DNA from: Nostoc sp. ATCC 43529
GTDB lineage: Bacteria; Cyanobacteriota; Cyanobacteriia; Cyanobacteriales; Nostocaceae
DNA length: 64,000 nt
Assembly (NCBI GenBank): GCA_003326205.1
Contig: LWTK01000001.1
Location: 229,752 to 293,751 of the forward strand
Direction: 5' to 3'
Shown here: piece by piece, positions 37,942 to 47,607 of the stretch
Numbering within the stretch: position 1 is the stretch's first letter
Layout of the letters: each line of letters starts with the position of its first letter
Translations under genes and position numbers: made by a program
The notes under the pieces: model-generated
What the model saw: the letters and a program-made list of their open reading frames with translations, nothing else
What the model was told of the DNA's origin: nothing
Databases searched by the model: none

Positions 37942-38577
37942 TTACCCCAATCCCTCAACATCAGTACTTTCTCCTTCCGACTCAACAAGCTCAAAATCTA
38001 CCTTGTTATATAAATCCTGCAATGAAATCTCAAAGGGTACGGTTGTAAGTGCGATCGCTTCATCTTCTTCATCATATTCACGAAGCGTCCATTGCTTTTT
38101 TCCAGTTTTGGAAAATTGATCTACATGAATTCGTGTTTGGTCAATTAATAGATATTCTTGGAAAGTGGAAATAGTTCGATAAGTCTGGAATTTATCTTCG
38201 CGATCGTAGCCTTTGGTAGATTTTGATAAAACCTCAACAATAATCTGGGGATTCAGAATTATATCCTTTCGGTTGTTAAAAAACTCTGGTTCACCCGCCA
38301 AAATCATCACATCTGGATAAGTATAGGTACGCTTTTGGAGTATCCATAGACGAACATCACCCATAAAAACCCGGTAGTTCTGCTTTTTAAATGCGAAATT
38401 TAACTCAGTACTTAAGTTGAGTGCTATTTGATTGTGATTTACTGTTCCACCCGCCATAGGAATTATTTGCCCGTCAATATATTCACTTTTGTAGTCAGCA
38501 GCTTCTTCTAGCTCTAAATATTCCTCTGGAGTATAGTATCGCTGTTGTGTTATTTGCATAGCTCTATGGGGTAACAA
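37942..38577 (-). CDS. Uma2-family (DUF820) PD-(D/E)XK nuclease-like protein
   Basis: Protein of 211 aa of the Uma2/DUF820 family, greatly expanded in cyanobacteria. Motifs are YTPEEYLELEE, SEYIDGQIIPMAGGT, YPDVMILAGEP, NPQIIVEVLSKSTKGYDRE and KFQTYRTISTFQEYLLIDQ; the Asp and EVLS residues match the restriction-endonuclease-like fold. An in-frame ATG at 38559 is an alternative start. The biological role is unknown; it converges with the coiled-coil gene. Confidence 0.9.
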   Translation of the reverse strand: MLPHRAMQITQQRYYTPEEYLELEEAADYKSEYIDGQIIPMAGGTVNHNQIALNLSTELNFAFKKQNYRVFMGDVRLWILQKRTYTYPDVMILAGEPEFFNNRKDIILNPQIIVEVLSKSTKGYDREDKFQTYRTISTFQEYLLIDQTRIHVDQFSKTGKKQWTLREYDEEDEAIALTTVPFEISLQDLYNKVDFELVESEGESTDVEGLG

Positions 38578-38849
38578 TGTTTAACGATATGGAGCGTCTA
38601 GGCACTAAAGATATTTTATCCATGTTTACCGAACAGGTTAACAGGTTAGATAGAGTTTTTATGTTCGCTATCTCAATTCACTAAGTACAATATTCCATTA
38701 ATTCCTAGTCAAATAAATTAGACAAAACTCTGCGTTACTTTGCGTTTCCTTTGCGTCTCTCTGAGTTTAAAAACATTACGATTTTACACAAAACCTACTA
38801 ATTGACTCACTTCATAAACAACCTTTAATTAAGTAGACTAACCCCTTTC

Positions 38850-40681
38850 CTATTGATAACCCGCTGCTTGCAAGAGAAACAATTTTGCATAACGTCCCCC
38901 TAGCTGTAACAGTTCTTCGTGAGTTCCCTGTTCTATAACTTCCCCATTTTCTATTACTAGAATTTTGTCAGCCATTCGTACCGTAGAAAACCGATGAGAA
39001 ATCAAAAGTACCATTTGCTTTTGAGTAATAGCCCGAAAATGATTGAAAATCTCAAACTCAGCTTGGGCATCTATCGCTGATGTTGGTTCATCTAACACCA
39101 AGATATCTGCTTGCGATCGCATAAAAGCACGAGACAAAGCAATTTTCTGCCATTGTCCCCCAGAAAGTTCCTGTCCTCCCTTAAACCAACGACCGAGTTG
39201 AGTCTGGAAGCTTTGCGGTAATTGGTCGATAAAGGATTGCGCCATGCCTTTTTGAGCAGCAGTTTGCCAACGAGTATTATCTTCGAGATGTTCTACATCG
39301 CCGACGCCAATATTCTCACCCACAGTAAATTGATAGCGGACAAAGTTCTGAAAAATCACACCAATGCGACGCCGCAACACATCAACATCCCATTCTTGCA
39401 AGTCCAAACCATCTAAGAAAATTCGCCCAGAGTCAGGAGTGTAGAGTCGGGTAAGTAGTTTGATTAAAGTAGTTTTACCGGAACCGTTTTCACCTACAAT
39501 TGCTAGTTTCTCTTTCGGCTTCAAATGCAGCGAAATATTTCTCAATGCTGGCTTGGAACTTCCCGGATAAGTAAATGATACGTTCTCAAAACGGATACCA
39601 TCTTGGGGATTTAAACCAACGGTTGCTTTACCCCAAGACTTTGGTACTTTCTCTTCCAGAAAATCATAGAGATTTGATAGATATAGGTTGTCCTCATACA
39701 TCCCTCCAATAGAAGTCAAGGCATTGGAGAAAGTAGACTGTCCTTGGCGAAACACAGTCAGATACATTGTCATATCTCCCAAGGAAATCTTACCTAGTAC
39801 TGTTTCGAGGACAATCCAAGCATAAGCTACGTAAAAAGCGCCAGTACTGACTAAACTCAGCAGATACCCCCACAATCCTCGGCGGAGAGTCAAATCGCGG
39901 TCTTCGCCATAAAGTGTATCGAACAGGTTGCGGTAACGTCCTAGCAACATCTCTCCTAGCTGGTAGAGTTTGACTTCCGTGACAAAATCTTCTCTTGCTA
40001 GCAGATTCTCTAAATAGTGCTGTTGACGGGTTTCTGATGCACGCCAACTAAACAAGCGAAAGGCTTCTCCTGCAAACTTTGTTTCGGCAATAAATACAGG
40101 TATGGCAGCCAAAATCAGCATTAGCACCGCCCAAACTGAGAAATTAACTAGCAAAATCCCGTAGGTGAACAGGGAAAGGGCATTTTGCACTAAGCCAAAG
40201 GTGCGGTTTACTAAGGACAGGGGACGAACTGATGCTTCTCGTCGGGCATTGGTCAATTTGTCATAAAATTCTGAGTCTTCAAACTGCCTAAGATCCAGTG
40301 TCAGCGCCTTTTCTAAGATGAGTACATTTACTCGCTGACCCAGTAGCGCCCGCAATAACGATTGACAAATAATGATTCCCCGTTGGCTACCTGCTAGTAA
40401 AATTACAGCGATCGCTTCTAATCCTACATACAATACAGAGGGATAAATATTAACAGAACCATTGCTGCCTGAGCTAACCTGAGAGGCAAATACCACTGCA
40501 TCAACAATTAACTTACTTATGTAAGATATCGCCGCGGGTAAAATACCAGCCACTAAAGTTAAGCTAGCCAGAAAAATAGTAAGCGATCGGCTAGTAGTCC
40601 ATACTAAGCTGACAGCCCGTCCACTGTACCGGAAAACCGTCAGTGATTGGCGTAGAATATTTCTTTTTTTTTAATTTTCAT
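38850..40681 (-). CDS. ABC exporter (fused permease-ATPase) with a frameshift at an A9 tract
   Basis: Type IV ABC exporter. The main open frame ends at 38850 and begins only with a GTG at 40553, but in-frame coding continues upstream (RQSLTVFRYSGRAVSLVW, then a first membrane helix LTIFLASLTLVAGILPAA) until a stop inside an A9 tract (40664-40672). The ATG at 40681, preceded by GGAAAG, joins this frame only if one A is added, which gives about 610 aa. The ATPase domain has GENGSGKTTLI, LSGGQWQKIALSR, ILVLDEPTSA and LLISHRF. Substrate is unknown. It is a real mutation, a sequencing error or a slippage site. Confidence 0.85.
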
Positions 40682-40859
40682 CTTTACTTTCCGCGAGATA
40701 CCCCAAGTGCAGCGGATCTTCCTGACTTTATTTAATCTTTATAAATTGTAGCAAAAAATAACTCATAACTCCGGAGCAAGAATAGCAAGTGTCCGACTGA
40801 GTGGTGACTTTTATACTTAGATTAACAAATATTTTGAATTCTCACTTCTATTTACATTT

Positions 40860-41990
40860 TTATCCCCACAATCTCCTACCTGCTTTCCCATTTAATCTCT
40901 GGTGAGCATCTTGCAATAAAGTTGGAATATCTAACTTTTCCGGACATCTTGGCAAACAATCACCGCATTCTGTACATTGGTTGGCTTTCATTCCAGGAAA
41001 CCAATGGCCGGCATTTTCAAACATTCCATAACGATATTGACCATAGTCTTTCATGTCGTATGCTACTGCAAGATTTCGTAATCGTAATACCTCTGGAATA
41101 TTGATATTTTCTGGACAAGGCAAACAAGCATAACATTGGCTACATTTATTAATTCCCAAAGCAATTTTTTGGTGATTTTCTAATCGTTGAAATACAAAAA
41201 TTTCTTCTGGCGTGAGTTCATTATCTCGGTCAGCAACTTGCAGAAGTTCGATTAATTCATCTGGGTTGGCTGGCCCAACGCTCAAAGTAGTAATACGGTT
41301 GTCTGCAAGTAAAAATCGATAGTTTAATTCTAAGGGTGAATACGGCTGACACAGGTCTTTAAGAGTTTCGGGTGGCGTGTAGAGGCGTCCTCCCTTGTCA
41401 GCAGGGGAAATAATGAAAATCCCCATGTCTTTTTCAGCAGCTAGTTGAATCGCTGGGGCGTGGCGTTGGAAAAAATAGTAATAATGCAGATTGACAAATT
41501 CAAACAAATCTGTGTTGATAGCTGCCTGAATTAACTCTAATGACCCGTGAGTGGAAAAACCAACGTGTCGCACTCGTCCATCGGCAACAGCTTCTTCGAC
41601 AGCTTGCATACAGCCATTTTTGGCTTGTACCCATTCCAAATGTTGCCAAGTATTTAAGCCATGAATGCCTAAGCAATCTAGATAATCTGTTTCTAATTGT
41701 TCTAGGGATTCGTCGATGCACCGACGCATGGTGTCAGCATCTGGTGTAGGTGGCATTTTGGTTGTAAGGTGCAGCCTTGTTCGCGGTACTGATAAACCAG
41801 TTTTTAGCGCCTTACCAAGATATTCCTGACTTTTGCCGTAACCTTTGGCAGTTTCTAGATGATTCATTCCTAAGGTTAAGGCTTTTTCAATGGTTTGCTG
41901 GGCATTTTCAAAATCAGCCAGATAGCGCATTGTTCCCAAGGAAAAAACCGAGAGGCGCAAATTTGTTTTCCCAAAGCGTCGGTATTGCAT
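40860..41990 (-). CDS. Aldo/keto reductase with C-terminal 4Fe-4S domain
   Basis: Protein of 376 aa: an AKR barrel (about 1-270) with MQYRRFGKTNLRLSVFSLGT, HLETAKGYGKSQEYLGKAL, LTTKMPPT and LDCLGIHGLN, then a ferredoxin-like domain with two Cys clusters, CSQCYACLPCP and CTECGDCLPRCP. The usual Asp before the catalytic Tyr segment is Glu here (LETAKGYG), as in some relatives. Such fused AKRs are common in cyanobacteria and may use ferredoxin or NAD(P)H; substrate is unknown. It reads toward the ABC exporter gene, on the same strand. Confidence 0.88.
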   Translation of the reverse strand: MQYRRFGKTNLRLSVFSLGTMRYLADFENAQQTIEKALTLGMNHLETAKGYGKSQEYLGKALKTGLSVPRTRLHLTTKMPPTPDADTMRRCIDESLEQLETDYLDCLGIHGLNTWQHLEWVQAKNGCMQAVEEAVADGRVRHVGFSTHGSLELIQAAINTDLFEFVNLHYYYFFQRHAPAIQLAAEKDMGIFIISPADKGGRLYTPPETLKDLCQPYSPLELNYRFLLADNRITTLSVGPANPDELIELLQVADRDNELTPEEIFVFQRLENHQKIALGINKCSQCYACLPCPENINIPEVLRLRNLAVAYDMKDYGQYRYGMFENAGHWFPGMKANQCTECGDCLPRCPEKLDIPTLLQDAHQRLNGKAGRRLWG

Positions 41991-41999
41991 CGTTAAGAG

Positions 42000-42145
42000 A
42001 ATTAGGAGTGAGGAGTGAGGAGTGAGGAGTTAGGAGTGAGGAATGAGCAGTTGAATAATGTAATTCATAACTCTTAACTCTTAACTCTTAACTCCTAACT
42101 CTTAACTCTTAACTCCTAACTCTTAACTCTTAACTCTTAACTTTT
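42000..42145. repeat. Inverted heptad arrays between the AKR and DUF151 genes
   Basis: GAGTGAG/GAGTTAG units (42005-42050) face CTTAACTCTTAACTCCTAACT units (42068-42140). The two arrays are complementary and could form a long hairpin in transcripts crossing this gap. The stop codon of the DUF151 gene lies directly at the right edge. Confidence 0.85.
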
Positions 42146-42643
42146 CTAACTGTCGCCATTACCAAAGCGCTTGATCAAATCCTCAGGGCGGAGATTGGAA
42201 ACAAATTCACGGAAGGCTTGCTGTTCGGCTTCATCTGCATCGCGGTCAACTGGAATAGAAGCATCGGCGATAACTTCTTCCATTACCCAAATCGGAGTAT
42301 TTGTGCGCAGGGCAATGGCGATCGCATCGCTAGGACGGGCGTCAATTTCCTTTTTCACTTCACCTTGCTGGACAATTAAGGCTGCATAAAATGTATCCTT
42401 TTGCAAGGAATGAATAATCACCTTCTCTAGAGTCATGTTCCAGGTCTCTAGAAGATTCACCATCAAATCGTGAGTCAAGGGTCTGGGAGGCTTCTGATTT
42501 TCCAGTGCGCCCATAATTGCCCTAGCTTGTTCCTGACCGATGTAAATAGGCAAAGCCCGCCGATCTGAAGAATCTTTCAAAAGTACAATCGGGCTGCGGG
42601 TTATGGCATCTAATGCTATGCCAGCGACTTTCATTTCAATCAT
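42146..42643 (-). CDS. DUF151 bifunctional nuclease family protein
   Basis: Protein of 165 aa of the bifunctional nuclease domain family (PF02577; DNase/RNase activity was shown for a plant member). Motifs are MIEMKVAGIALDAITRSPIV, LPIYIGQEQARAIM, TFYAALIVQQ and EIDARPSDAIAIALRTNTPI. The C-terminal tail has an extra acidic UVR-like segment DEAEQQAFREFVSNLRP. It diverges from riboflavin synthase with 340 bp between. Confidence 0.92.
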   Translation of the reverse strand: MIEMKVAGIALDAITRSPIVLLKDSSDRRALPIYIGQEQARAIMGALENQKPPRPLTHDLMVNLLETWNMTLEKVIIHSLQKDTFYAALIVQQGEVKKEIDARPSDAIAIALRTNTPIWVMEEVIADASIPVDRDADEAEQQAFREFVSNLRPEDLIKRFGNGDS

Positions 42644-42983
42644 TGGCTAAGCCTCTACAGTTTTTTGAGAGCCTTGGATTGTGTGTAGCAAATAGTACTC
42701 TTGTCCAGGCGGTTTGGCGACAGTAATAAACATAAGCATTCGTTCTCTATAATTGCTTCTATTAAACTCCGAACTTGGGGTGAACACCAGAGTAATTCAA
42801 ATGGGTCAGCTTAAACAATAAGCTTCTTACCCAAGTATGCCTTGTGAAGGATGATAATGTGTTAATATTCCTCATATAAAAAAAGTCAGAAAATATACTC
42901 AGATATTCTCAATTTATGTGACAATTACTAATTAATTTCTGCCAAAATTAGGCAATAAATAGAGTTAGTTTGGCAAAAAAGCG
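42644..42983. other. Divergent intergenic region before riboflavin synthase
   Basis: About 340 bp carrying promoters of the DUF151 gene and the riboflavin synthase gene. No FMN riboswitch was recognised in front of the latter. The DNA is AT-rich with no visible small gene. Confidence 0.4.
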
Positions 42984-43661
42984 GTGTTTACAGGATTAAT
43001 CCAAGCTTTAGGAACGATGAAACCCTTAGGGGGCGATTCTTGGCAAATTACTTGTGTTAGCCAGTCGGGTGAAGTAATTATGCAAGATTTGGCTTATGGT
43101 GACAGTGTTGCGGTAGATGGCGTTTGTTTGACGGTGGAAAAAGTTTTAAAAGATGGGTTTATCGCCACCGCTTCACCGGAAACCCTACGCCGGACGACTT
43201 TGGGAGGTGAGCAAACCCAACAGCGATATGTCAATTTAGAAGCGTCGCTTAGAGTTGGCAGCAAAGTCGGCGGTCATTTTGTAATGGGTCATGTAGATGG
43301 CATCGGGCGATTGTTAATGGCAGAACAAACGGCAACTTCTTGGGAAATGACCTTTAGTGCATCAGAAGCGATCGCACGTTACATTGTCCCCAAAGGTAGC
43401 ATCGCCGTCAATGGCATTAGTCTCACAGTAGCCACATATGAGCCAGAATTTTCCCAATTCAAGGTGGCGGTGATTCCTCTCACTTATGCTGAGACAAATC
43501 TTCGCTATTTGACTCCTGGTAGTTTAGTTAATTTAGAAGGAGATATTCTCGGCAAATACGTGGAAAAATTCCTTTATTCTGGCAAACCACAGACCACAGA
43601 CCTTGATAATAGTATAAACGACATTACACCCGCATTCTTAGCAGAACACGGGTATTTGTAA
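42984..43661 (+). CDS. ribE: Riboflavin synthase, alpha subunit
   Basis: Enzyme of 225 aa that dismutates two 6,7-dimethyl-8-ribityllumazine molecules to riboflavin. It shows the expected internal duplication of lumazine-binding domains, first MFTGLIQALG to about residue 96 and second from GHFVMGHVDGIG. Conserved DGVCLTVE and NGISLTV occur in the two halves. The start codon is GTG at 42984, which gives the family's invariant MFTG start. It is named ribE in many bacteria and ribC in E. coli. The stop is followed by heptad repeats. Confidence 0.95.
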   Translation: MFTGLIQALGTMKPLGGDSWQITCVSQSGEVIMQDLAYGDSVAVDGVCLTVEKVLKDGFIATASPETLRRTTLGGEQTQQRYVNLEASLRVGSKVGGHFVMGHVDGIGRLLMAEQTATSWEMTFSASEAIARYIVPKGSIAVNGISLTVATYEPEFSQFKVAVIPLTYAETNLRYLTPGSLVNLEGDILGKYVEKFLYSGKPQTTDLDNSINDITPAFLAEHGYL

Positions 43662-43744
43662 TTTAAAAGTTAGGAGTTGGGAGTTGGGAGTTAGGAGTTC
43701 TAAATTAAAAACTCATAACTCTTCATTCCTCACTCTTAATTTTT

Positions 43745-45307
43745 TTAACTCCCTGGTTGCTGGCTTACCTGGGCAGTTCGCAGGGATTGAAGTAACTGGG
43801 CCAGGCCGCCTTGTAATTGTACGCCTGGGTCAGTTGCAACCCACCCATTTGGTGTGAGGTGGCGGACTTCAAAGTGCAGGTGAGGGCCTGTGGAATTACC
43901 CGTGCTGCCAACTCGCCCGATGACAGTTCCAGGTTCTACCCATTGACCGGGTTGAACAAAGATTTCTGACATGTGACCGTAGAGAGTTTGTTGAGCAGAT
44001 TTGTGATTGATGATAACAGCTAAACCATAACCACCCAGCCAGTTAGCTGTTTCCACTTGGCCGCCAGCAGCAGCTAAAATTGGGGTTCCCGTAGGCGCAC
44101 CCAAGTCTGTACCAGCATGGAAGCGTTGGTTACCTGTGATGGGATGAATTCGCCAACCAAACACAGAAGTAATGGAAGCGGGAACCGAGAGTGGGTACAT
44201 CATTCCCGTACCACCATAGGCGATTCTCGGACTGTAGGGAATTTGTGGCAATACTGATGCCAGGGAGAAGTCGTAACTTACAGTGCTGGGGCGGGGTGCA
44301 AGGTTGCCATCTGCCATTGGTGGCGGTAAAGTACCACCACTGGGCGCAATGGGAGTCGCACTCACCTTGGTGGTGCCAAAATCGCTGGGACTAGGAATAA
44401 ATCGATTCTGACGGAATCCAGTTTTATTGCCACTACTAGAAACACTTTGAACAGCACGCCATCTGCCATTGTTACCAGCGCTTGCCACTTGTCGCACTGG
44501 TGGAACTACTGCCAACTGAGCGTTTTGACTTCTGCTAAGCCAACTAGGTGCTGATTTTCCATTAGAATTGGCTACACGCCCAGTTTGGGGGGCTTTAGCA
44601 CAAACCCCACCAGATACGCTTTGCCCTGAAGGCAAAGTGGCTCGGCAGCCACTAGAACGTTCTGTGAGGATTACGGAACTTGGTGCTTGATAAGTGCCCG
44701 TTGCGCCGGTATCATAACTATTGGGGTCAATATAGGCGTTATTATAATCCTTGGCCTTCTCTATGGCTGCCCTGACAGCGCTGTTTGAGTTGTTTGCTGG
44801 TTGAGCAACTTCTGGCAGTTTTTCAGGTAAAGGACGAGGAGCAGTATTAGGTTTTTCTTGTCGTACCCTTGCAGGAGCAATCTGGGATGTTTCTGGTTTG
44901 GGCTGAGACTGTCTGATAATAACAACAGGTTCAGCAGCTTCGATTTTGGGCTTAGACTGCTGAATTGGCTGTTTTGATTGAGCAACTTCTGGCTTGCGTA
45001 ATCTTTGCCTGAGTCTGGTTCGCCGTTGAGCAAAGTCTGGCTGTGTTTGAGCTGTTTCGGGCGCAACAGTCTGTTTTTTCACTGGGTTTGTAAACACCAC
45101 TGCTGGCTGGGAACTTTCAACAGTGGGAACGATGTTATCTATTTGTGTTTCCGTTTGGGCTGACACGAAGCCGCCGCTTAGGAGACTGACGCTGCTTAGC
45201 CAACAGAGACTCTGTGCTGGTAGCGTCGAGGCAAAACGTTTTTTTGTCACACCTCGCTGCCATAAGTAGTGCAAACGATGATGGGCAGAATTTTTGCGCT
45301 GCGTCAT
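43745..45307 (-). CDS. M23-family peptidase (LytM/NlpD-type)
   Basis: Protein of 520 aa with a signal/anchor (about residues 25-50), a long Pro/Gln/Ser-rich low-complexity region (about 60-370) and a C-terminal M23 domain: ITSVFGWRIHPITGNQRFHA with GTDLG (zinc ligands H and D), the central YGHMSEIFVQ, and TGPHLHFEVR. It cleaves peptidoglycan cross-links or activates amidases. A Cys pair occurs in SSGCRATLPSGQSVSGGVCA. The low-complexity part may span the cell wall. It is followed upstream by birA on the same strand. Confidence 0.9.
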   Translation of the reverse strand: MTQRKNSAHHRLHYLWQRGVTKKRFASTLPAQSLCWLSSVSLLSGGFVSAQTETQIDNIVPTVESSQPAVVFTNPVKKQTVAPETAQTQPDFAQRRTRLRQRLRKPEVAQSKQPIQQSKPKIEAAEPVVIIRQSQPKPETSQIAPARVRQEKPNTAPRPLPEKLPEVAQPANNSNSAVRAAIEKAKDYNNAYIDPNSYDTGATGTYQAPSSVILTERSSGCRATLPSGQSVSGGVCAKAPQTGRVANSNGKSAPSWLSRSQNAQLAVVPPVRQVASAGNNGRWRAVQSVSSSGNKTGFRQNRFIPSPSDFGTTKVSATPIAPSGGTLPPPMADGNLAPRPSTVSYDFSLASVLPQIPYSPRIAYGGTGMMYPLSVPASITSVFGWRIHPITGNQRFHAGTDLGAPTGTPILAAAGGQVETANWLGGYGLAVIINHKSAQQTLYGHMSEIFVQPGQWVEPGTVIGRVGSTGNSTGPHLHFEVRHLTPNGWVATDPGVQLQGGLAQLLQSLRTAQVSQQPGS

Positions 45308-45397
45308 TTGTTCTCTCAGTTGTGTGTAATTAGCCTAAAGAGATGATGCTAGTGGTTTGTCTTGCCCAAAGAGCGAAATTTTGAACAAACCTGAAAT

Positions 45398-46243
45398 TTA
45401 AACGGAAGATTTATGGTATCCCAAACTGATTGTACCGGGTTCAATATAAATTTCCGGTGTAATTAGTTCTTTTGTCCCATAATTTTCTAAATCAATTCGT
45501 AAATTTCCTTGAGGAGTTACGCCGACTACAGTACCTGAAAGATTATTGACATACACCTTATCGCCCATGTTTGTAAGCAAATCTAAATAGCGAGATAAGA
45601 GTATGTTTATTCCTTCTTGGAAGAGGCACTGCATACCGGATTCTATTCCTAGTAAAACCCTAGAAGCGAGCATTTCTAAACAAGAAATTGGTCTGGAATT
45701 TTGGGAAGCTTGCCACGATTCCAGATTAATTCCTGTTTCTGGTACTGGGTTTATCCAGTTCATACCAACACCAATTACTGCTTGTGTAATTTGTGCTTTG
45801 TTTACTTTAGTTTCTGTCAAAATGCCGCCTAGCTTGCGGCCGTTTAAAACTAAATCATTGGGCCATTTTATCCCAACATCCACATTGTGCTGGCGCAATT
45901 GAGACGCAATTCCCCAAGCACTAGCAAAAGTTAGCTGGTAGCTGTCGGTAGCTTCTATTTTGTGGTCAAAAGAAATCGCTAGCGAAAGATACAATCCCCC
46001 GACTGGAGAAATCCATTGCCGTCCCCATTGTCCCCGTCCGGCAGTCTGTGAAGTTGCAATGACTACTGTTCCTGAAGTCGCCCCAAGGTTGAGCATGTCC
46101 CAGAGGGTTTGATTTGTTGAAGAAACACTTTCAAAAAAGTGCGGGGAAAATGGTAAATATGGATACTTTCGCCCTGCTTTCAAGGCTACTTCTAAATTTT
46201 GCAGATTAAATTCCACAGCAGTAACCCAAATGGCCTTGTTCAA
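45398..46243 (-). CDS. birA: Biotin--[acetyl-CoA-carboxylase] ligase
   Basis: Protein of 281 aa. It attaches biotin to the carboxyl carrier of acetyl-CoA carboxylase. It has FFESVSSTNQTLWDML, SQTAGRGQWGRQW, SPVGGLYLSLAI and IKWPNDLVLNGRKLGGILTE, with the small C-terminal SH3-like domain. No DNA-binding N-terminal domain is visible, so it is a monofunctional (class I) ligase and should not repress genes. It diverges from the PgeF-like gene with 47 bp between start codons. Confidence 0.93.
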   Translation of the reverse strand: MNKAIWVTAVEFNLQNLEVALKAGRKYPYLPFSPHFFESVSSTNQTLWDMLNLGATSGTVVIATSQTAGRGQWGRQWISPVGGLYLSLAISFDHKIEATDSYQLTFASAWGIASQLRQHNVDVGIKWPNDLVLNGRKLGGILTETKVNKAQITQAVIGVGMNWINPVPETGINLESWQASQNSRPISCLEMLASRVLLGIESGMQCLFQEGINILLSRYLDLLTNMGDKVYVNNLSGTVVGVTPQGNLRIDLENYGTKELITPEIYIEPGTISLGYHKSSV

Positions 46244-46290
46244 GTTAGCATTAATTGGCTGATGAGTGATTTTCTCTTTAGGTTTGGTTG

Positions 46291-47073
46291 ATGATGCACA
46301 CTTGGCACTGGCGAAATTGGGAAGGACTGCCCTATTTGACTTGCAGTATTCTGGAAAATTGGCATCACGGTTTTTTTACCCAGCAGTTTTGGCCGCGATC
46401 GCCACAAGATCTCACACTCATACTCGAACCAAAGGCATCAGTCTATCGCTTAAAACAGGTACATGGCAATACTGTTTTCACCCCCCAAGAAATCGCTACT
46501 AGCACTCTTGAAGATGGTTTAGCTTCGGCAGATGCTTTAATCAGCGAACAGCCTCTACAAGCTGTCTGGGTCGCTAGTGCAGATTGTACGCCCCTGCTGA
46601 TTGGCGATGTGAAAACAGGACAAGTGGCAGCAATACACGCTGGATGGCGGGGTACTGCCAAGAAGATTGTCCCCCAAGCGATCGCCCGATTCAAATCCCA
46701 AGGCAGTAAAGTTGATGATTTGCGTATTGCAATGGGGCCGGCGATCGCAGGTGGAGTTTACCAAGTTTCTGTTGAGGTAGCTGCTGAAATCGGAGTCAGC
46801 ATTATACCACATAATGACGAAGAAAAAATTGTCCAAGGATTACAAAATCTGCCGAATTCACCTTTATTAGCAGACCCCAATCCAGGAAAGGTAAAACTTG
46901 ATGTGCGGCGAGTAAATGTTTTACAGCTGGAAAGTTTGGGAATTAGTGGAGAACAAATTGCGATCGCTCCTTATTGTACTTTCCAAACTCCAGAGCATTT
47001 CTTTTCTTATCGCCGGGAACAAGAGAAAAAGGTGCAGTGGTCAGGAATTGTCAGCGGTAAAATAAGTCGATAG
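46291..47073 (+). CDS. pgeF: PgeF-like (YfiH) polyphenol oxidase / purine nucleoside phosphorylase
   Basis: Protein of about 260 aa, from ATG 46291 (TTG 46288 and ATG 46294 also possible). The zinc ligands are in place: His in VYRLKQVHGNTVF, Cys in ASADCTPLLIGD and His in AIHAGWRGTAKKIV. The family (DUF152) includes enzymes editing peptidoglycan precursors and purine nucleoside phosphorylases. The start is uncertain by two codons. The divergent birA gene shares its promoter region. Confidence 0.92.
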   Translation: MMHTWHWRNWEGLPYLTCSILENWHHGFFTQQFWPRSPQDLTLILEPKASVYRLKQVHGNTVFTPQEIATSTLEDGLASADALISEQPLQAVWVASADCTPLLIGDVKTGQVAAIHAGWRGTAKKIVPQAIARFKSQGSKVDDLRIAMGPAIAGGVYQVSVEVAAEIGVSIIPHNDEEKIVQGLQNLPNSPLLADPNPGKVKLDVRRVNVLQLESLGISGEQIAIAPYCTFQTPEHFFSYRREQEKKVQWSGIVSGKISR

Positions 47074-47109
47074 CCGATATCCCAATACAGTTAATATCAG
47101 ACCAAAAAA

Positions 47110-47142
47110 CTTGTAGAGACGGCGATTTATCGCGTCTCGAAA
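47110..47142. repeat. TAGAGACGGCGA-type hairpin
   Basis: TGTAGAGACGGCGATTTATC and GCGTCTCG form an imperfect hairpin of the same type as those at 5886 and 14371. It sits between the convergent pgeF-like and retropepsin-like genes and may act as a bidirectional terminator. Confidence 0.5.
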
Positions 47143-47143
47143 A

Positions 47144-47596
47144 CTATATCCTCATTACAGGATAGTTAGGATGTTCTGGATTTGGGATAAGTCGCTGATT
47201 TCTACAGTCCACGAGTAAATCTAACGTCTCAAGCACCGTTTGTCCAATCAAAACTATATCTCCTGTAACCAATGTTGCTTCGGTAGTTTCCCGTCCTATC
47301 AATTCAATAATTACGGGTTCAGTTACGCCTATAGATTCTTCACTACCATTGGCGTATTGAGCAATCTGCTGTCCTCGAATTCTTAAGCCAAGTTCCTCGA
47401 CAATAGACATGGGTAGCACAGTACGTACTGCCCCAGTATCCACTAATGCTTCAGTTTCATATACCCGCAGCATATTTGGATTGAGCATTCCCCGGCTGAC
47501 AAGGGCTTCATCAATAGCATTCGTGAGCTTAACTTGGACTCGAATTGCACCCATAGGTTGATTATTGGCAGAATTGGCACGATTGAGATTTACCAT
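47144..47596 (-). CDS. Retropepsin-like aspartyl protease family protein
   Basis: Protein of 150 aa with a single retropepsin-like domain. The catalytic signature is ALVDTGAVRTVLPMSIVEEL, and the second half has VLIGQTVLETLDLLVDC. A dimer would be needed for activity. Members of this clan AA family are common in cyanobacteria with unknown targets. It lies 11 bp after the csaB-like gene and is probably cotranscribed. Confidence 0.85.
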   Translation of the reverse strand: MVNLNRANSANNQPMGAIRVQVKLTNAIDEALVSRGMLNPNMLRVYETEALVDTGAVRTVLPMSIVEELGLRIRGQQIAQYANGSEESIGVTEPVIIELIGRETTEATLVTGDIVLIGQTVLETLDLLVDCRNQRLIPNPEHPNYPVMRI

Positions 47597-47607
47597 AAGA
47601 CGAAAAG

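Noticed and set aside
42660..42983. FMN riboswitch before riboflavin synthase
   Set aside because: No RFN-element conserved segments were seen.
45603..45902. Plus-strand open frame inside birA
   Set aside because: It is antisense to a well-supported gene and has no coding motifs.
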